From Favolaschia claudopus (lineage: Eukaryota; Basidiomycota; Agaricomycetes; Agaricales; Mycenaceae): a stretch of 64,000 nucleotides of DNA. Below the pieces are notes generated by a model, which was not told the DNA's origin, did not search any database, and saw only the letters and a list, made by a program, of their open reading frames with translations. A program made the position numbers and the translations under genes. The DNA lies in contig JAWWNJ010000245.1 of NCBI GenBank assembly GCA_037176885.1, positions 124,001 to 188,000 on the forward strand, given 5' to 3'. Every line of letters begins with the position of its first letter. Position 1 is the stretch's first letter. Shown here in pieces: positions 10,011-21,078 of this stretch.

Positions 10011-10899
10011 ACATGGGTTCCCTTTGGGATGGCATAAGAGTCTGGTCACGAGACTATGGATGGTGATGACCGTCACCCTGACCTCGACAACCAACAGCTC
10101 CTGGACGATGCGGGGCGGCGAGCAGGCACGGAATACAGCTGAATACAGGTCACAACTTACACGCGAGATTACAGGGCATACGGATGTAACAAGATGCTGA
10201 ATAACATTTTAACTATGCGTTGAAAGAACATGCACCTTCCAGAGTCAAAAACACGCGAGCGGAGGGGTTATGGTAAGCCTAGGCACTGCGTTTAAGGGGA
10301 TCGTCTGCAGAATATTGTGCGACCCCCGTCCACAGCCCGAAGTTTGTGAAGGGTATAACACACTATAGCGTCATTCTATGGGCTCAAATTTTTGTCCAGG
10401 GTTTCTCAGCGGCCTGAAAAACCCCAGACATTGGTTTCTCGGCGGTCATACGGCTGGGACCCTCCGGCGTTTGCCAGGCGCTCAAGATCGGCCATGATCG
10501 GCCCATGTCGCCCGAAAATCCGCAGATTTTGATCGATCCCACGTCTACAGCCTTGCCGACGGGGATCGCCCATGATCGGACAAGTGTTTTCACCAGAGGA
10601 TCAGTCATGAGAAGGTTCTGATCAGGTGGACCGGAACCATCACCGTCACGATTTTTCCCACGGCCAAAATTTGCTGGCGAGCGTTCTACTCCCCGCCCCC
10701 CAGCTACGGGCCTTCGGCGCCCAAGGCCACCGGACTCCCCTCCCCCTTCCGTCCCGAAAACTCGAAACAATTCAATCACGAAGTCCCCACATTCGTCCCG
10801 CGTAATCAAGAAAGTCCGAGCTGATGGTCCTGACGCAACACCCGCCACCGTCTCCAGCGGCACCACGACCAACCAACCAGTCAACCCCACCCCTCGCCA

Positions 10900-11997
10900 T
10901 GACCACGCCCCAAACTCAGCGCCCCCGCAGGCCGCCGTCCCTCAGTCCCACACAACGATCGACCACCTGTCTACCAAGCTAAAAACGGAAGTAAAAGCTC
11001 TACTGGAGACTTCCAACAATGCGCAATCGACAATTTCAGAGATAATCCTGAGGAGTTTCCCCAAGGCACGGAGGACAACCTTGTAGCCCTCCTCCCCGTG
11101 TTTATCGAGATCACTGAAACTCTTGAACCTTGGATATTAATTAGGCTCGAAACCCGCCTGTCTATGAAGCAAACTGTCGATCGACAACAGCTTGCTTCAT
11201 AGACAGACGGTCACCGGTCTAGATATTAATGTACAAGCGCTCCGTCGCTCCCGAACCCGACCCGGAACCCAGCATGGCTCCTGTTAGCCCACCCAGCCCC
11301 ACCACATTTGCAGAGGCCGTCAAGGCAAAACCTGTGCACCCACATACCTCCCAGCCGAAGCGCCCCTCACGTCCCGCTCCTAAACGGAGCCCAATGGTGT
11401 CCCAAACCGACGATTCCATCCACGCGGTTGATCATTGACCTGTCCAACGCCCACCCCACGAAGAAACCACACCCCGATTCACTATGCAGGGCCATCAACA
11501 GCGTCCTAGATGGTCGGCTAGCGGTTAGCGCCACCTCCATGTCCCAGAGTGGCAACCTCGTTCTCCACGGAACTGCGCCAGCTTGCTCAGCCCAGGCGCT
11601 CGCAGCTCACCGCTCGCTGCTATGGAGGACCATTGCTCCACTTCTGGGATGCGCCCCCGATGCTGAGCCACCCATCTACCCCGCAGACCCATGGCACAAG
11701 GTGGTTTTCCACCGAGTGCCAATCTTGGAGGAGGGAGGGCTTCCGCACTCTCGCGACTTTGTGCGCGAGCTGGCGAAGCGCAACCAACTTCCAGGTGCAC
11801 AGTATCAAATTGGTAATGTCCGTTTCCTTCACAAGCGGGATAGTATCCCCCAGTCGGAAGTGTCTGTTCGCGTGGACTTCATCGAGGAGGAGGATGCGCG
11901 TCGCTTCTTACGTGGCGGCATCTTTCTCTATGGATCACATTGTCGGGCCACCCCGTACAAAGCTCGGGCTCCAAGCGGACGGCGCCCTCCGAGGTAA
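10900..11997 (+). pseudogene. LINE ORF1 (gag-like) remnant
   Basis: An early segment (HLSTKLKTEVKALLETSNNA, SEIILRSFPKARRT) is separated by a ~90-bp hairpin from SPPSPTTFAEAVKAKP. After a frameshift near 11420 comes the conserved ORF1 core: LIIDLSNAHP, SQSGNLVLHGTAP, WRTIAPLLGC, PWHKVVFHRVP, SVRVDFIEEEDARRFL and GSHCRATPYKARAP. The layout is that of agaric LINE ORF1 proteins, which bind the element RNA. The zinc knuckles that normally follow are gone. The same core is recognisable in the ORF1 of the 56-62 kb LINE. Confidence 0.7.
11141..11231. repeat. ~90-bp foldback inside the LINE ORF1
   Basis: CCTGTCTATGAAGCAA at 11157 pairs with TTGCTTCATAGACAG at 11193, with outer GATATTAAT copies on both sides. 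It interrupts the ORF1 reading frame and is probably a small hairpin insertion. Confidence 0.6.
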
Positions 11998-12474
11998 TGG
12001 CTGACTGCCACTTATGCCCCATTCTTTCTTCACCTATGGTTCCTATGTCGAGTTATCGTTCTCACCGTCGATGGAAGCGCTCACCCACCTACTCCAAGAC
12101 TGTCAGGGGATTCCACAGCTATGACATCTTCTGACTTGGGCAGAAGTTCTCTGTCTCGAAGACATCATGCTGTGTGCTCACTTATGTCATATCTTACGTC
12201 ACCTCTTGTATATAAGTAGTTCACTGGGGATCTCTGATCCCCAGGTTTGTTATCGACTTGGCTCCTGGGCCCTTCTCCCCTTACAAAGACTATACTCTAC
12301 CAACCACGGTTGAATCCTCACTAGAATTACTTCTTACTTATTTATCGCCCTCCGGGCACCGCGTCTTAGTAGTTGGTTTACTTGTTGCGGTATAGAAATG
12401 CTGATACAAAAAAAAAGTTCTGGTGCAATAAATTTTGTTCCTGTTTGGTGGTGTTTAGGCCGCGCGCACCATAA

Positions 12475-12592
12475 GTCTCATGAAAATCGATCAAATGTCA
12501 AAAGCTGTCATTAGTATTACCATTAGGAAACACATCCTGCACTACATACGCCCACTAGGACTACGCAGAAAGGTCTGGGTTTCCGAGACTAG
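12475..12592. repeat. Truncated end of the TAGTCTCGG element family
   Basis: The right edge at 12583-12592 reads TCTGGGTTTCCGAGACTA, preceded by an ACTACGCAGAAAGG string. This is the terminal repeat of the 6.4-kb element and of the 48.1-kb MITE. Inward sequence (AAAATCGATCAAATGTCAAA, then CTGTCA) also resembles the MITE interior. No left end was found. Confidence 0.6.
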
Positions 12593-12770
12593 AATATTGG
12601 AAGGGAATCCAACGCCGTGAAAGAGTTTTCATCAGAATATGTGGTGGATATCATTCCAAAACCATGTGAATGAACACCGTGGAATGTCCCATTCACATAG
12701 TTGGACCCAGTGAAAATTTATCCGTGAAATTTCTGATTCACAACTTCGTAGTGGAATTCACAGAGTTTCT

Positions 12771-13572
12771 AGGGTGATGGCAAAACGGTCCAGGTTCCCA
12801 CGGTGGGTCATTCCCGTTCCCCAATATGTTTTACCCTTCCCCAACTCGGCCGAGAAAACGCGTTTTCGGCACCCAGAAAAGCCTCGGAATGACCGATTTT
12901 TCGTCAGTCACTTCAAGCGGTCACATGACGTGTCACGTCACGCGTAACGCGGCAAAAATTTCGACACGAAAACAAAACCTGCTGGATTTTGCTCAATTTC
13001 AACGATTTTGAGGTCGAAAAAAGTTTGGTCATTATGTAATCATAACTGGAGATAGGATGAGATTTCTCTAGTCACCGTTGTATGATGCCCCAAGATGTTG
13101 CGCACTGCAGCCAATGTCCACGGTATAGTGTGTATGCTGTTGTGCTGGCGGCTTGCCGGTAATTGATGGAATCCCACCCTATATGGTGCGTGGGAGCATT
13201 ACGTAAGCGGCAAATTTCCCTCTCCCAAACCAAAATGGCTCCAATCGCTGAAAAACTCATTTCTGCATTCAAAAAAAATGGGTTGGAAGAATGGTCTACT
13301 GCTCCATCACAAGATAGTATTTTTAAATTCTGAGACCAGGGATGTCTTCCATTTGCTCAAATACACCATTTCTAGGTCCCACTTTTTACCCTAATGTTTT
13401 GTGGCCAGAGCTTAATGGCTGTCACACTTTGGTCATGTGACCGCTTGTTGAAAAATCGGTCATTTCGAGGGCTTTATTTCGCCGGAAATAGCCTCAGATT
13501 GCCGAGGGTTTTACTGGCCGGGGCCATCGGCTTTAATCGGTCTGGCGACCGATTTGCCATGCCCGTCACCTG
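12771..13572. mobile_element. ~800-bp foldback element with long imperfect inverted arms
   Basis: Outer arms: AGGGTGATGGCAAAACGGTC at the left, and at the right the complement of GGTGACGGGCATGGCAAATCGG. Inner arm sequences (GAATGACCGATTTTTCGTCA with CAAGCGGTCACATGAC) recur in inverse at 13420-13470. No gene inside. A half-copy lies at 26633-26743. Confidence 0.65.
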
Positions 13573-13838
13573 AACCTTTGGTCGAAAGAGGGTCCGGATA
13601 AAAACGCTCAAAATCCAGAATTTCGTGGGCAGGCCTCATAGTTGGTTGCCCAGGGTCCTGCTATGTAAGTCGCTAGGAGATATAATCAAATAAGTCTTTG
13701 GGAAGAGGAGCCCCGGAAATCTGAGTTTATGGGATCTCTGTGAGGATGAGCGTGCACCAGCCGTAGGGAGGGACAAGCTTGTATAAAAAAGGCATTATCA
13801 CGTGAGATAAACGTTCTGGTCTACGCCACGTTACCGCC

Positions 13839-14621
13839 ATGTCCCAACTCATTCGCAGCGCGAAGTCCGGGAGCGACTGGACCCAAAACGACCTCGACAG
13901 CTATCGGATTCGCGTCGAGTATCTGGACGTTGCTACCTTTTTCCAGATCCCAGACCTTCCCCAGCCAACGGTTCGCCATCCCGCTATCTTGACGCTCAGT
14001 GACCCTGCGAACACGACCGATGAGGACGTTTACCAGTTCCTTCGAGGCATGGAGCAGGCTATGCTGCCCCTCGACGCAGAAGAATCCGCTGTGGATGACT
14101 TCGCTGTTCTGCTCCTGCGGGAAGTTGGGTATGCACCCCTTGGGAGGATCATTCGAACGCGGAAGGATATACCACTAGTCATTTGCGGAGAAAACCGCCA
14201 TGCTAAAACAGATGTATGCATCATTGATGACTCTGGGATCCTCCTGCTCGTTCAAGAGGACAAAAGACATCTGGAGGGAGGAAATCCCATTCCTCAGTTG
14301 ATCGCAGAAGCCATTGCGGCCTTCCAGTCCAACAACGTAACACGAGAGCAAGTCCTTGGTCTACCTCCCCTCCACTCCAAAGTTGTTGCGGGAATCACTA
14401 TGAAAGGCACCGCACCCATTTTCTTCAAGATACCCATGACCCAAGAACTCTCAGCTGCGGTCATGGGAGGACGCTATCCCATTGTCGAAACAGTTGTACA
14501 GGCGCTTCTTCCGCCCATTGAGAGACCCTCGTCTCGTCTCGTGGAAGGCATGTTGCCTCTGGATAACAGGCTCCGACTTTTGTCGTGCTATGAGGCATTC
14601 AAGCAATTTGTGAATTGGTAA
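13839..14621 (+). CDS. PD-(D/E)XK nuclease-like protein of unknown role
   Basis: The 260-residue frame starts at an ATG in good context (TTACCGCCATGT). The central part carries the core of a PD-(D/E)XK fold. An acidic residue sits in HAKTDVCIIDD at about residue 127. It is followed by a hydrophobic strand and the E-x-K tripeptide in LLLVQEDKR at about 142-150. Then comes a helix with a conserved glutamine (PIPQLIAEAIAAFQ), as in many restriction-like nucleases. The rest is predicted soluble, with no membrane or signal segment. The frame stops just after FVNW, but the next bases open with GTAAGC. A coding-looking stretch follows (IDLDSLTKRPLFAIRLDAAI, in the same frame beyond a stop), so the original protein was probably ~30 residues longer. 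It lies ~260 bp upstream of the MITE that hosts the 6.4-kb element, but outside that element. Fold assignment is motif-based inference. Confidence 0.6.
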   Translation: MSQLIRSAKSGSDWTQNDLDSYRIRVEYLDVATFFQIPDLPQPTVRHPAILTLSDPANTTDEDVYQFLRGMEQAMLPLDAEESAVDDFAVLLLREVGYAPLGRIIRTRKDIPLVICGENRHAKTDVCIIDDSGILLLVQEDKRHLEGGNPIPQLIAEAIAAFQSNNVTREQVLGLPPLHSKVVAGITMKGTAPIFFKIPMTQELSAAVMGGRYPIVETVVQALLPPIERPSSRLVEGMLPLDNRLRLLSCYEAFKQFVNW

Positions 14622-14788
14622 GCTCCCATATCTAGCAATGAAACCATTGATCTCTAGATAGATCTTGACTCTCTTACTAAACGCCCCCTCTTCGCTATTC
14701 GCCTCGATGCCGCTATAGAGGAGATGGCTGGACGGGAGTTAGTCCAGAAGAGTCATAGTTGTTCTAATTTGTAACTTTTGGTATATTA

Positions 14789-14890
14789 GAGCATATTGGC
14801 AACTGGAAATATTCCTGCGGTCCACCAATCAAAGGCCAGGAAAGTGTGGAGCAGCCAATCACAGCCCTGGTCAAAATGATTTTATACCGG
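14789..14890. mobile_element. Left part of a 116-bp TA-flanked MITE interrupted by the 6.4-kb element
   Basis: TA (14787-14788) precedes GAGCATATTGGCAACTGG. The matching right end (complement of GAGCATATTGGCAACCGG) is at 21309-21322, followed by TA (21323-21324). With the 6.4-kb insert and one TATACCGG removed, the MITE is 116 bp. Its ends resemble the 6.7-7.1 kb MITE. Confidence 0.75.
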
Positions 14891-14922
14891 TAGTCTCGGA
14901 AACCCAGACGTCTCCGCGCAAT

Positions 14923-15088
14923 GGAGCACTTTGGCAAACGGTGAAAAATATATTTGTTCTTCAGTTCCCGCTAACCAAATTTTGGTTGTGGAGCCGCAAA
15001 ACAGTGCGCAGCCCACTGTAGTTTTTTTACCAAACTCGCTTAGTTTTTCGAACTGTAATTTGATTTTCACCGTTTGCCAAAATGCTCT
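14923..15088. mobile_element. 166-bp MITE nested in the left end of the 6.4-kb element
   Basis: It is flanked by AAT (14920-14922 and 15089-15091). Ends GGAGCACTTTGGCAAACGGT and the complement of AGAGCATTTTGGCAAACGGT. Taking it out restores the CCGCGCAATCC string seen in sibling ends. A 3-bp duplication suggests a PIF/Harbinger-like mover. Confidence 0.7.
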
Positions 15089-15427
15089 AATCCGTGCAGC
15101 AGGACGCAGAGGTCGGAGCTCTTTCCATATATAGTGAATACAAGACACTTTTGACAGCTGATTGATCTCTGAGTTGTGGGAAAATAAAAAGGCTTGGAGA
15201 CGTCTGGGGTGATCGGTGCGGTGACACCTACCATTACTCCGCGTCAGAATGCTTTTGCCCGCAGAGTGACTCCCGTCTGCACAATGTAAAATCAATACAT
15301 TGCAGCATGTATTATCGACACTTCCGAAGCCAATCCACAGTAAAATGCGGCACAATAAAGCACAAATTTCAAATCATTTGACCGGAGCTGATTGAATCCT
15401 GATAAGCCAGTTTGCGACTCGTTCACT

Positions 15428-18400
15428 ATGTCCGACGACGACAACTTTGAGCCAAGCTCTCCTGTACCTGGCTCTGAGGAACCCAGAGACTCAGAAATTG
15501 ACTCCGACGACGAGTATTACAATATCTCACAGGATATACTGCAAGATGATCTTGATCCATCACGGCCGCCCTCACCGACACCATCGCTTCACGATGAGCC
15601 GGATGAGCCAATGGAGGATGACGAGGACAGCACCCCACTCTCTCCTTTTGTTCTGCGAACCCGCCGCCTACGCGCTGTGCTTGATGATCTCCCGGATCAA
15701 GAGATTGAGGCCAAGTTATCCTGTGTTCTCGATGTGCTGGACGAAAATGGCTTGGATGTTGCGCTGTTTCTGGAAGCCTTGTGCTGGGGACGAGAGTGTG
15801 CTGTTCATATCCCCCGTATCCGCTACGCACGAACATCATTCATGTGCAGCGATGAGCTTCCAATTATATTGAAGCGGTGCCTGAAGCCACCGCGCTGGAA
15901 TTCATCGACTAGGAAGAAGCGCACAAAGGGCGGCCGTGTAGCTCTTGCTTCGGTTGTTGTCCAGACCTGTCTTGATACAATTCATGAGGAAATGCGGGAG
16001 CTCGGTCCAATTTTATCAACACGAACGGCAACGGATGTGCAAGCATCCAGTTTAACGGGGTTTAGCTTTCCTGACCTCCACAAAGCCATGCTGTTGCGAG
16101 CCCCCACTCTTGTCACCATCATGAACGGGATTCATGAACGCCATCCATCTCCCATTGTAAATTATCTGACATTTCCGTTCACTGGCTTTACTAAAACATC
16201 GTTCGTCAGATTACCGTCACTGCCATTTGCCAACTTATGTACAGACAGAACAGAAATTTTAATCTCCTCCAAAAAACTTTCGCAGTCTATTTCAAGTTCA
16301 AGGGCCTCAGTGCCAAAGGATTTGATGTTCTACATGCACTTGGCCTTACCATGAGCCACAGTTGGATTAGCGACGCAGTTCGGCGGATGTCGAAAATGAC
16401 CTTGAACGAGCTCGCGGATCTTGTCACAAAACATCCCTGGATCTTGACATACGACAATGTTGTGATCCTGTTTAAAGTTTTCTCGCAGCGACTCCACAAC
16501 CTGCAGCAGCTCAATATTAATAGTGGAACTGCTGCTACGGTTTATATCAACCCGAAAACTAAACCACTCCCTCCATCCGCCAATGCAGACCTCAAGGCTT
16601 ATCGACCTAAAAATCTCGACAATCCAATCACCGGTGCAGAGCTATGGGATCTCATGGGCGACTCTGACAAGGAGCTCCGCCCCTTCTATATCCGCACAAT
16701 CCTTGACTTTCTTCTGAACTCCCCCGAATTTGATCTCGAGAAATATCCGTTCCGGGACCACCAACTTCTAGAGCCACTCGAGCGACTTAACGGGCTACCA
16801 ACCGGGAAAGATGCAAAATGGATCCAACGTCTTCTAGGGTCGGTCAATCAACCTGAAGCCAGCTATTCCGATCACGAGCAGCTCATCACGGAGTGGCTAA
16901 AGCAGCTGAAACTCATGGACCCTGCAACTACCAAGGATATAGGCCTCAACAAAGTCCAGTTCTTTCTCGGAGACCAGCTGACTGTTTCCCGCCTCCGAGG
17001 CCTGTTTCATAGACGTGCTGGCGACGATAACTCTTTCGATCGACTCGATTACTGTATCATTTCGACCAAAGATTCAGCCACTGTGACCTGTGACCCCAAA
17101 GATTCAAATTTTCAATCATTCAAATTGCCTTTTTAGGGAATTTTCGGTGATTTCCGGGGCTATTTTGATGGGAAAACGGCCCAAAACAGCCTTGTGACAT
17201 AGGACACCTTTTGCAAACATTCAATTCAGGCCCGGCTGTGACCAAATGATACAGTACCTTGTTCCTATCTTCGGGTGGCTGCATTTCACAATGGCTGTGG
17301 CCAACTCCCTCCATGACCAGTATCTTGGACGTGCAAAGGGGGAGGGTCTGATGGCGTGCTTTAACCTGCTTAACCGCAAAGGTCTTCACAAGACCTCAAC
17401 TGAGGGCCCATTCCATGCGCATCTCAACGAATTCCTCCATCATGTTGCCGAAGCCCATTTTCGAGGGATCTGGCGTACCACTGCCTCGGACTCGGGGTAC
17501 ACAATCGAGGACTTGTCGTCCTTGACTCCGTTGCAGCTCTGCACCATGGCCGAAAAAGCCTTCCGGGAGCACGCCTCATCTGTAGCACTCAATTCAATGC
17601 GTCGGGAGAAGGCATCTGAGCATGATGAGCGGCAGCAGCTACATACTCAATTCGCACGCGATATTCTTCCGTATCTAACTCTGGTGCGTGCAATAAAGAG
17701 TGGAGATGTTGGGCTTCTAGAGGCGTTACTTCCCACATTTCTTGCACGGTTTGTAGGCGGCGGTAACACCAACTATGCTTACGAGACATTGGAGCTCATC
17801 AGCGGATTGAAGAGGGATTGGCCACCAGCTGTCGCGTATGTTTTCCCCCCTTTGCTTTTGTCGTATTGAGCTATGTTTAGTGACTTTGTTCGACAAAATT
17901 GCTGGGTCTTGACCTTCACTGGTCGTCCCGAAAGCTTTCTCTCCTTTGATCAAGCACAAGAGCACAATATCAAAGACGTAAAGGTGTGTGCAGAGTTACT
18001 GTCCTAGAGGCTTGATCAATATTAAGTTGTATGTAGGTCACTTACAAGCCACAAGAGCCAAGCGGCGGCTGGAAATCATGCAGGTTCTACATCCAGCGAT
18101 CCCGACAATCCGACAAACCACAGACTTTGTTGACCAAGTTTTCAATACACTTACCCGCGGCAAAGTACATACAGCTCCGAAGAAAGAGCAAGATATCCAA
18201 AAGCTTCTAGAGCGAAGGGTTCATTCAAATCGGAAGGGACGGTAGCTGAACAAAGAGGATAAATCAGAAGACTATCTGGCTAACGGGGTTCAAGGTGTGG
18301 TATCGGGGTCAATCCCAGGGACATGGAAGAAGAGCCGCACGTACAGTCGGAATACAGAGGAGCGATACGTGACCCCAGGCGAGCAGTCAGATGCATCGGT

Positions 18401-18440
18401 AGGTAGTGAAGATGGTTCGGAAGATGATATTGTATTATGA
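15428..18440 (+). pseudogene. DUF6589-like protein (candidate transposase), interrupted copy
   Basis: I take the start at 15428 (MSDDDNFEPSSPVPG). An acidic, proline-rich N-terminus is followed by LHKAMLLRAPTLVTIM, a ~53-bp intron (16157-16209), and the family core: FNLLQKTFAVYFKFKGLS, DVLHALGLTMSHSWI, HPWILTYDNVVILFKVFSQR, GTAATVYINP, QFFLGDQLTVSRLRGLFHRR, FDRLDY, LVPIFGWLHFTMAVANSLHD and LNEFLHHVAEAHFRGIWR. Aspartates in TYDN and LGDQ and the glutamate in AEAHF are possible metal ligands (inference). I assign DUF6589 from memory of the motif order. The copy is broken: a 203-bp MITE sits inside FDRLDY/LVPIF, and there is a likely frameshift near 18055 and a TAG near 18243. The frame then resumes to an acidic tail GSEDGSEDDIVL. 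It converges on the helicase gene, with stops ~20-40 bp apart. Confidence 0.7.
17052..17254. mobile_element. 203-bp TA-flanked MITE inside the DUF6589-like gene
   Basis: TA at 17050-17051 and 17255-17256. Ends CTGTATCATTTCGACCA and the complement of CTGTATCATTTGGTCACAG. Deleting it with one TA joins GAT-TAC-CTT in frame and restores the run FDRLDYLVPIFGW, which is the conserved core of the host gene. Confidence 0.85.
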
Positions 18441-18455
18441 TAAAGTATGGTAAAA

Positions 18456-21078
18456 TACTATGAGAGAGAGATATTACCTAGCATTGGAAGGGACTGGTTG
18501 ACATCCAGCGATGCAAGCGGTAAGCGGAGGGGGTAATTATCCCAGCGAGTTCTTCCTTCAGGCGTAAGTAGCTGCGGATTGCGAGTAATGTAGTCAACGA
18601 AACCCTCGGGCGGCTATGAACAAGGTTAGAGCAATAAACAACAGAACAGGAACGAATAAATACACGGGGAGGTTTGCCTGATCTTCGTGGACCATTTAGC
18701 TTGCCAATGAACTCATCAATAAGCTTCTGTCGCTTTTCCGCACGTGCACAATCCCGCTCTTGCTGTCGCGTGAGCAATCTTGCGGCCTTCTCTACACGCA
18801 CCCGCTCCGCCTCAGCACGCCGTGCATCAGCAGCTTGCTGACGCAATGCGAGAGCTGCCTGGAACTGAATTTGGCGCTGCTCCACTTCCGCCGCCCGTTC
18901 CTCTTCCCGTTGTCTTCGTTTGTCCTCCTTTTCCCGTGCAGCATTGCAGCGCTGTGCTTCAAGATCTGCATCCAACTGCGCCAGCAACTTCAGCACCTCA
19001 TGCCCATATCTCTTGACAAGACCCCAAGACCGCGTTGACTGATCCAGAGCCGCACAGAGTTCGTCGAGTGACTGGAAGCGATTATGTGCAAGGTACGTCA
19101 CGACCGTTGAGCTGACAAGCATGTCTGCAGTGAAGGGGCCATCCTCGTAGTCACGTTTGATCACTCGATAAGCCCAGCGATCAATTGCGGCCTTGCAATT
19201 TGTCAAATGCGCACCGGTGCGGTATTTGGGCCCAGCATTGTTGGTGCCTTCCGCACGGTTGATGAGTGGTCGTTTACCGTGCTGGTTGGGTGTACTGGCA
19301 GGGGTAGACACGGAGCTAACAGATGGTGGAGTTGTTGGATGCATTGGCTGATCAGGATGAATTGGGAACGGCCCATTTCCCGAGCACAGATCGCAACACT
19401 CGCCAGTCGGCACTATAGGACATATTAGTAGATTTAGAGTGAAAGCAAACTGACGTACCAACTGTCCGTGGTGGGTTCCCAAAGTATTCGTCGGAGACAT
19501 CACGCTTACAGGAAGGCGATTGGGCGGAAGCGTAGACACGAAGGCTGGGATCGAGTTTCTTCCTCCAGTCCAAATGAGCGGGGAGCTGATCGTCAGGAAG
19601 GAGAACAGGGAAAGGGAGGTTGTCAGGCTGCGTTGGCGCAGATGCGCTCGCAGTGGGAGCAAGCAAAGCCTGTGCAGCATCGACTGCTGCAGCCGCAGCC
19701 GTCTTCTGCTTTTTTCGCACGGCCTTCTTCTGTGTCTGGAAGCACGAACGCTCGAGCAGGAGATGGCCGTCTGCAAGAACCGACGGATCACGCCCCGCAC
19801 GCCCGAAGTACTGCTTGAGCACCTCGAGCGATTCCGGAGCGCCAAGCCGTATTGCTTGTGAGATGTCCGGGATGTCTTGGCCCTGATTGTAATGAACATG
19901 AGTGAGTATTGAGGATGATGATCAAGAAGGGTACATACCATCGCTCCAATATCTGTACAAACTAGAATTTTGATAGAGCCGCGTCTGAAACGGCGGAGGC
20001 GACGACGACGTGCCGATACGGCACGATGAGAGTGGAGGTAGTCAATCTTTGCTTGAGCAGCTGCCGGGTACTTGGAGCGGAGGAAGGCGCAGACATCCTG
20101 AGTGTCGAGAACCTCTGTGATAAATATTTGGGTCTTGGGCCAATGGCGGGCAGGAGTAGAAGGATCGGGTAGTACAGAGAGAAGGGCATTGTAGTCTGTG
20201 GCGCTGTCGATGAGATGGACGTGCTCGGCAATGTTGGGGCGGTCGTTCCCGAGATTGAGATAAAAGGACTTTGCGTAATCAATCTCGAGTGTATTGCAGA
20301 TCTCCGCTTCTGCTATCGGCGTGATTGTGGCAGAGGTGGCCAGGATAGGGATGTGAGCGGGGAGATGTGAGCGCAGACGCGCTAGAAGCTCGTAATGAGG
20401 CCGGAACTTAGCCCAGAGGCGTATTAGATGGGCTTCATCGACAGCGACTAATAGGACACGTTGTAGCGCAGCTTTGGAGCGAATCCAGGCATTGAAACCG
20501 TCATTCTCCATAATCATTTCCGGGCCGGCGAATATAGCTTGAAGCACGGCGTCGGGACTCGTTGATTTAAGACGCTGCATTGCAATGTAAATCGGCGGTA
20601 GAAGAGAGGAATACCACACACCTTCAACATTTCATTGCCCATTGTCTCGTTGTTGACCGCAACAGAGCGCACACCAGCACAATTAATTTTTCCGCCTGCG
20701 AATCTGTCAAAACATGCATGAAACAACAGAAACAGGACTGACTTGTTCAGCTTGAAGAGATAGCAGGGGGGAAATGATGAGAGCAAACTTGCCCTTGTTC
20801 TCGGGCAGAAGGAGTGGAAGAAGGAACGGTGTCGTCTTGCCGGAACCTGTGCCAGCAATAACAAGACAGTCAACGCGAAGAAGTAAGGCCTCGGCAACAT
20901 CTAGCTGCCAAGAGTGTGCGTTGTAGTTGGCTCGTGCCTTCAAGGCCGCGTTCATCGTCGCGCGTGTGTGCTCTGAATTATAGCCATACTCTGTAGCAGC
21001 CCACAGCCGGGCATCCTCGAGAACCCCAGCCGAGCGTTGACGGAGAGCAGGATGCCGTCCCTCGTCGTCCACAGGCAT
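18456..21078 (-). CDS. RecQ-like SF2 DNA helicase of the 6.4-kb element
   Basis: The gene starts at 21078 (MPVDDEGRHPALRQ) and has several 40-60 bp introns. All core helicase motifs are readable in order: motif I CLVIAGTGSGKTTPFLLP, motif Ia region ALIISPLLSLQAEQ, motif II VAVDEAHLIRLW, motif III LATSATITP, motif V ILVCTDIGAMGQDIPD (joined across an intron), and motif VI YFGRAGRDPS as in RecQ. A CCDLC zinc-ligand cluster follows. The last third is a long arginine/glutamate-rich coiled-coil region (about 18.7-19.0 kb) and a nuclear-looking basic patch. No stop or frameshift breaks the core, so it may still make protein. The last exon is ambiguous: one frame ends at 18478 and another (TPEGRTRWDNYPLRL) at 18457. 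The role would be ATP-driven 3'-5' unwinding in the nucleus, probably during excision or repair of the element (inference). Confidence 0.85.

Larger units (their letters stand above)
10380..12416 (+). mobile_element. Internally deleted LINE (Tad1-like), ORF1 plus 3' tail only
   Basis: A proline-rich leader and an ORF1-like reading frame are followed directly by a 3' untranslated tail ending in a short poly-A at 12407-12416. The tail (CCGCGTCTTAGTAGTT, then TTTACTTGTTGCGGTATA) is nearly identical to the end of the large LINE at 62.7 kb. Endonuclease, reverse transcriptase and RNase H are missing, so it is a deletion derivative that could only have moved in trans. The 5' edge is approximate. 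Confidence 0.75.

Noticed and set aside
10384..10890. 168-codon minus-strand frame
   Set aside because: It is the shadow of the proline-rich LINE leader and ORF1 start on the plus strand.
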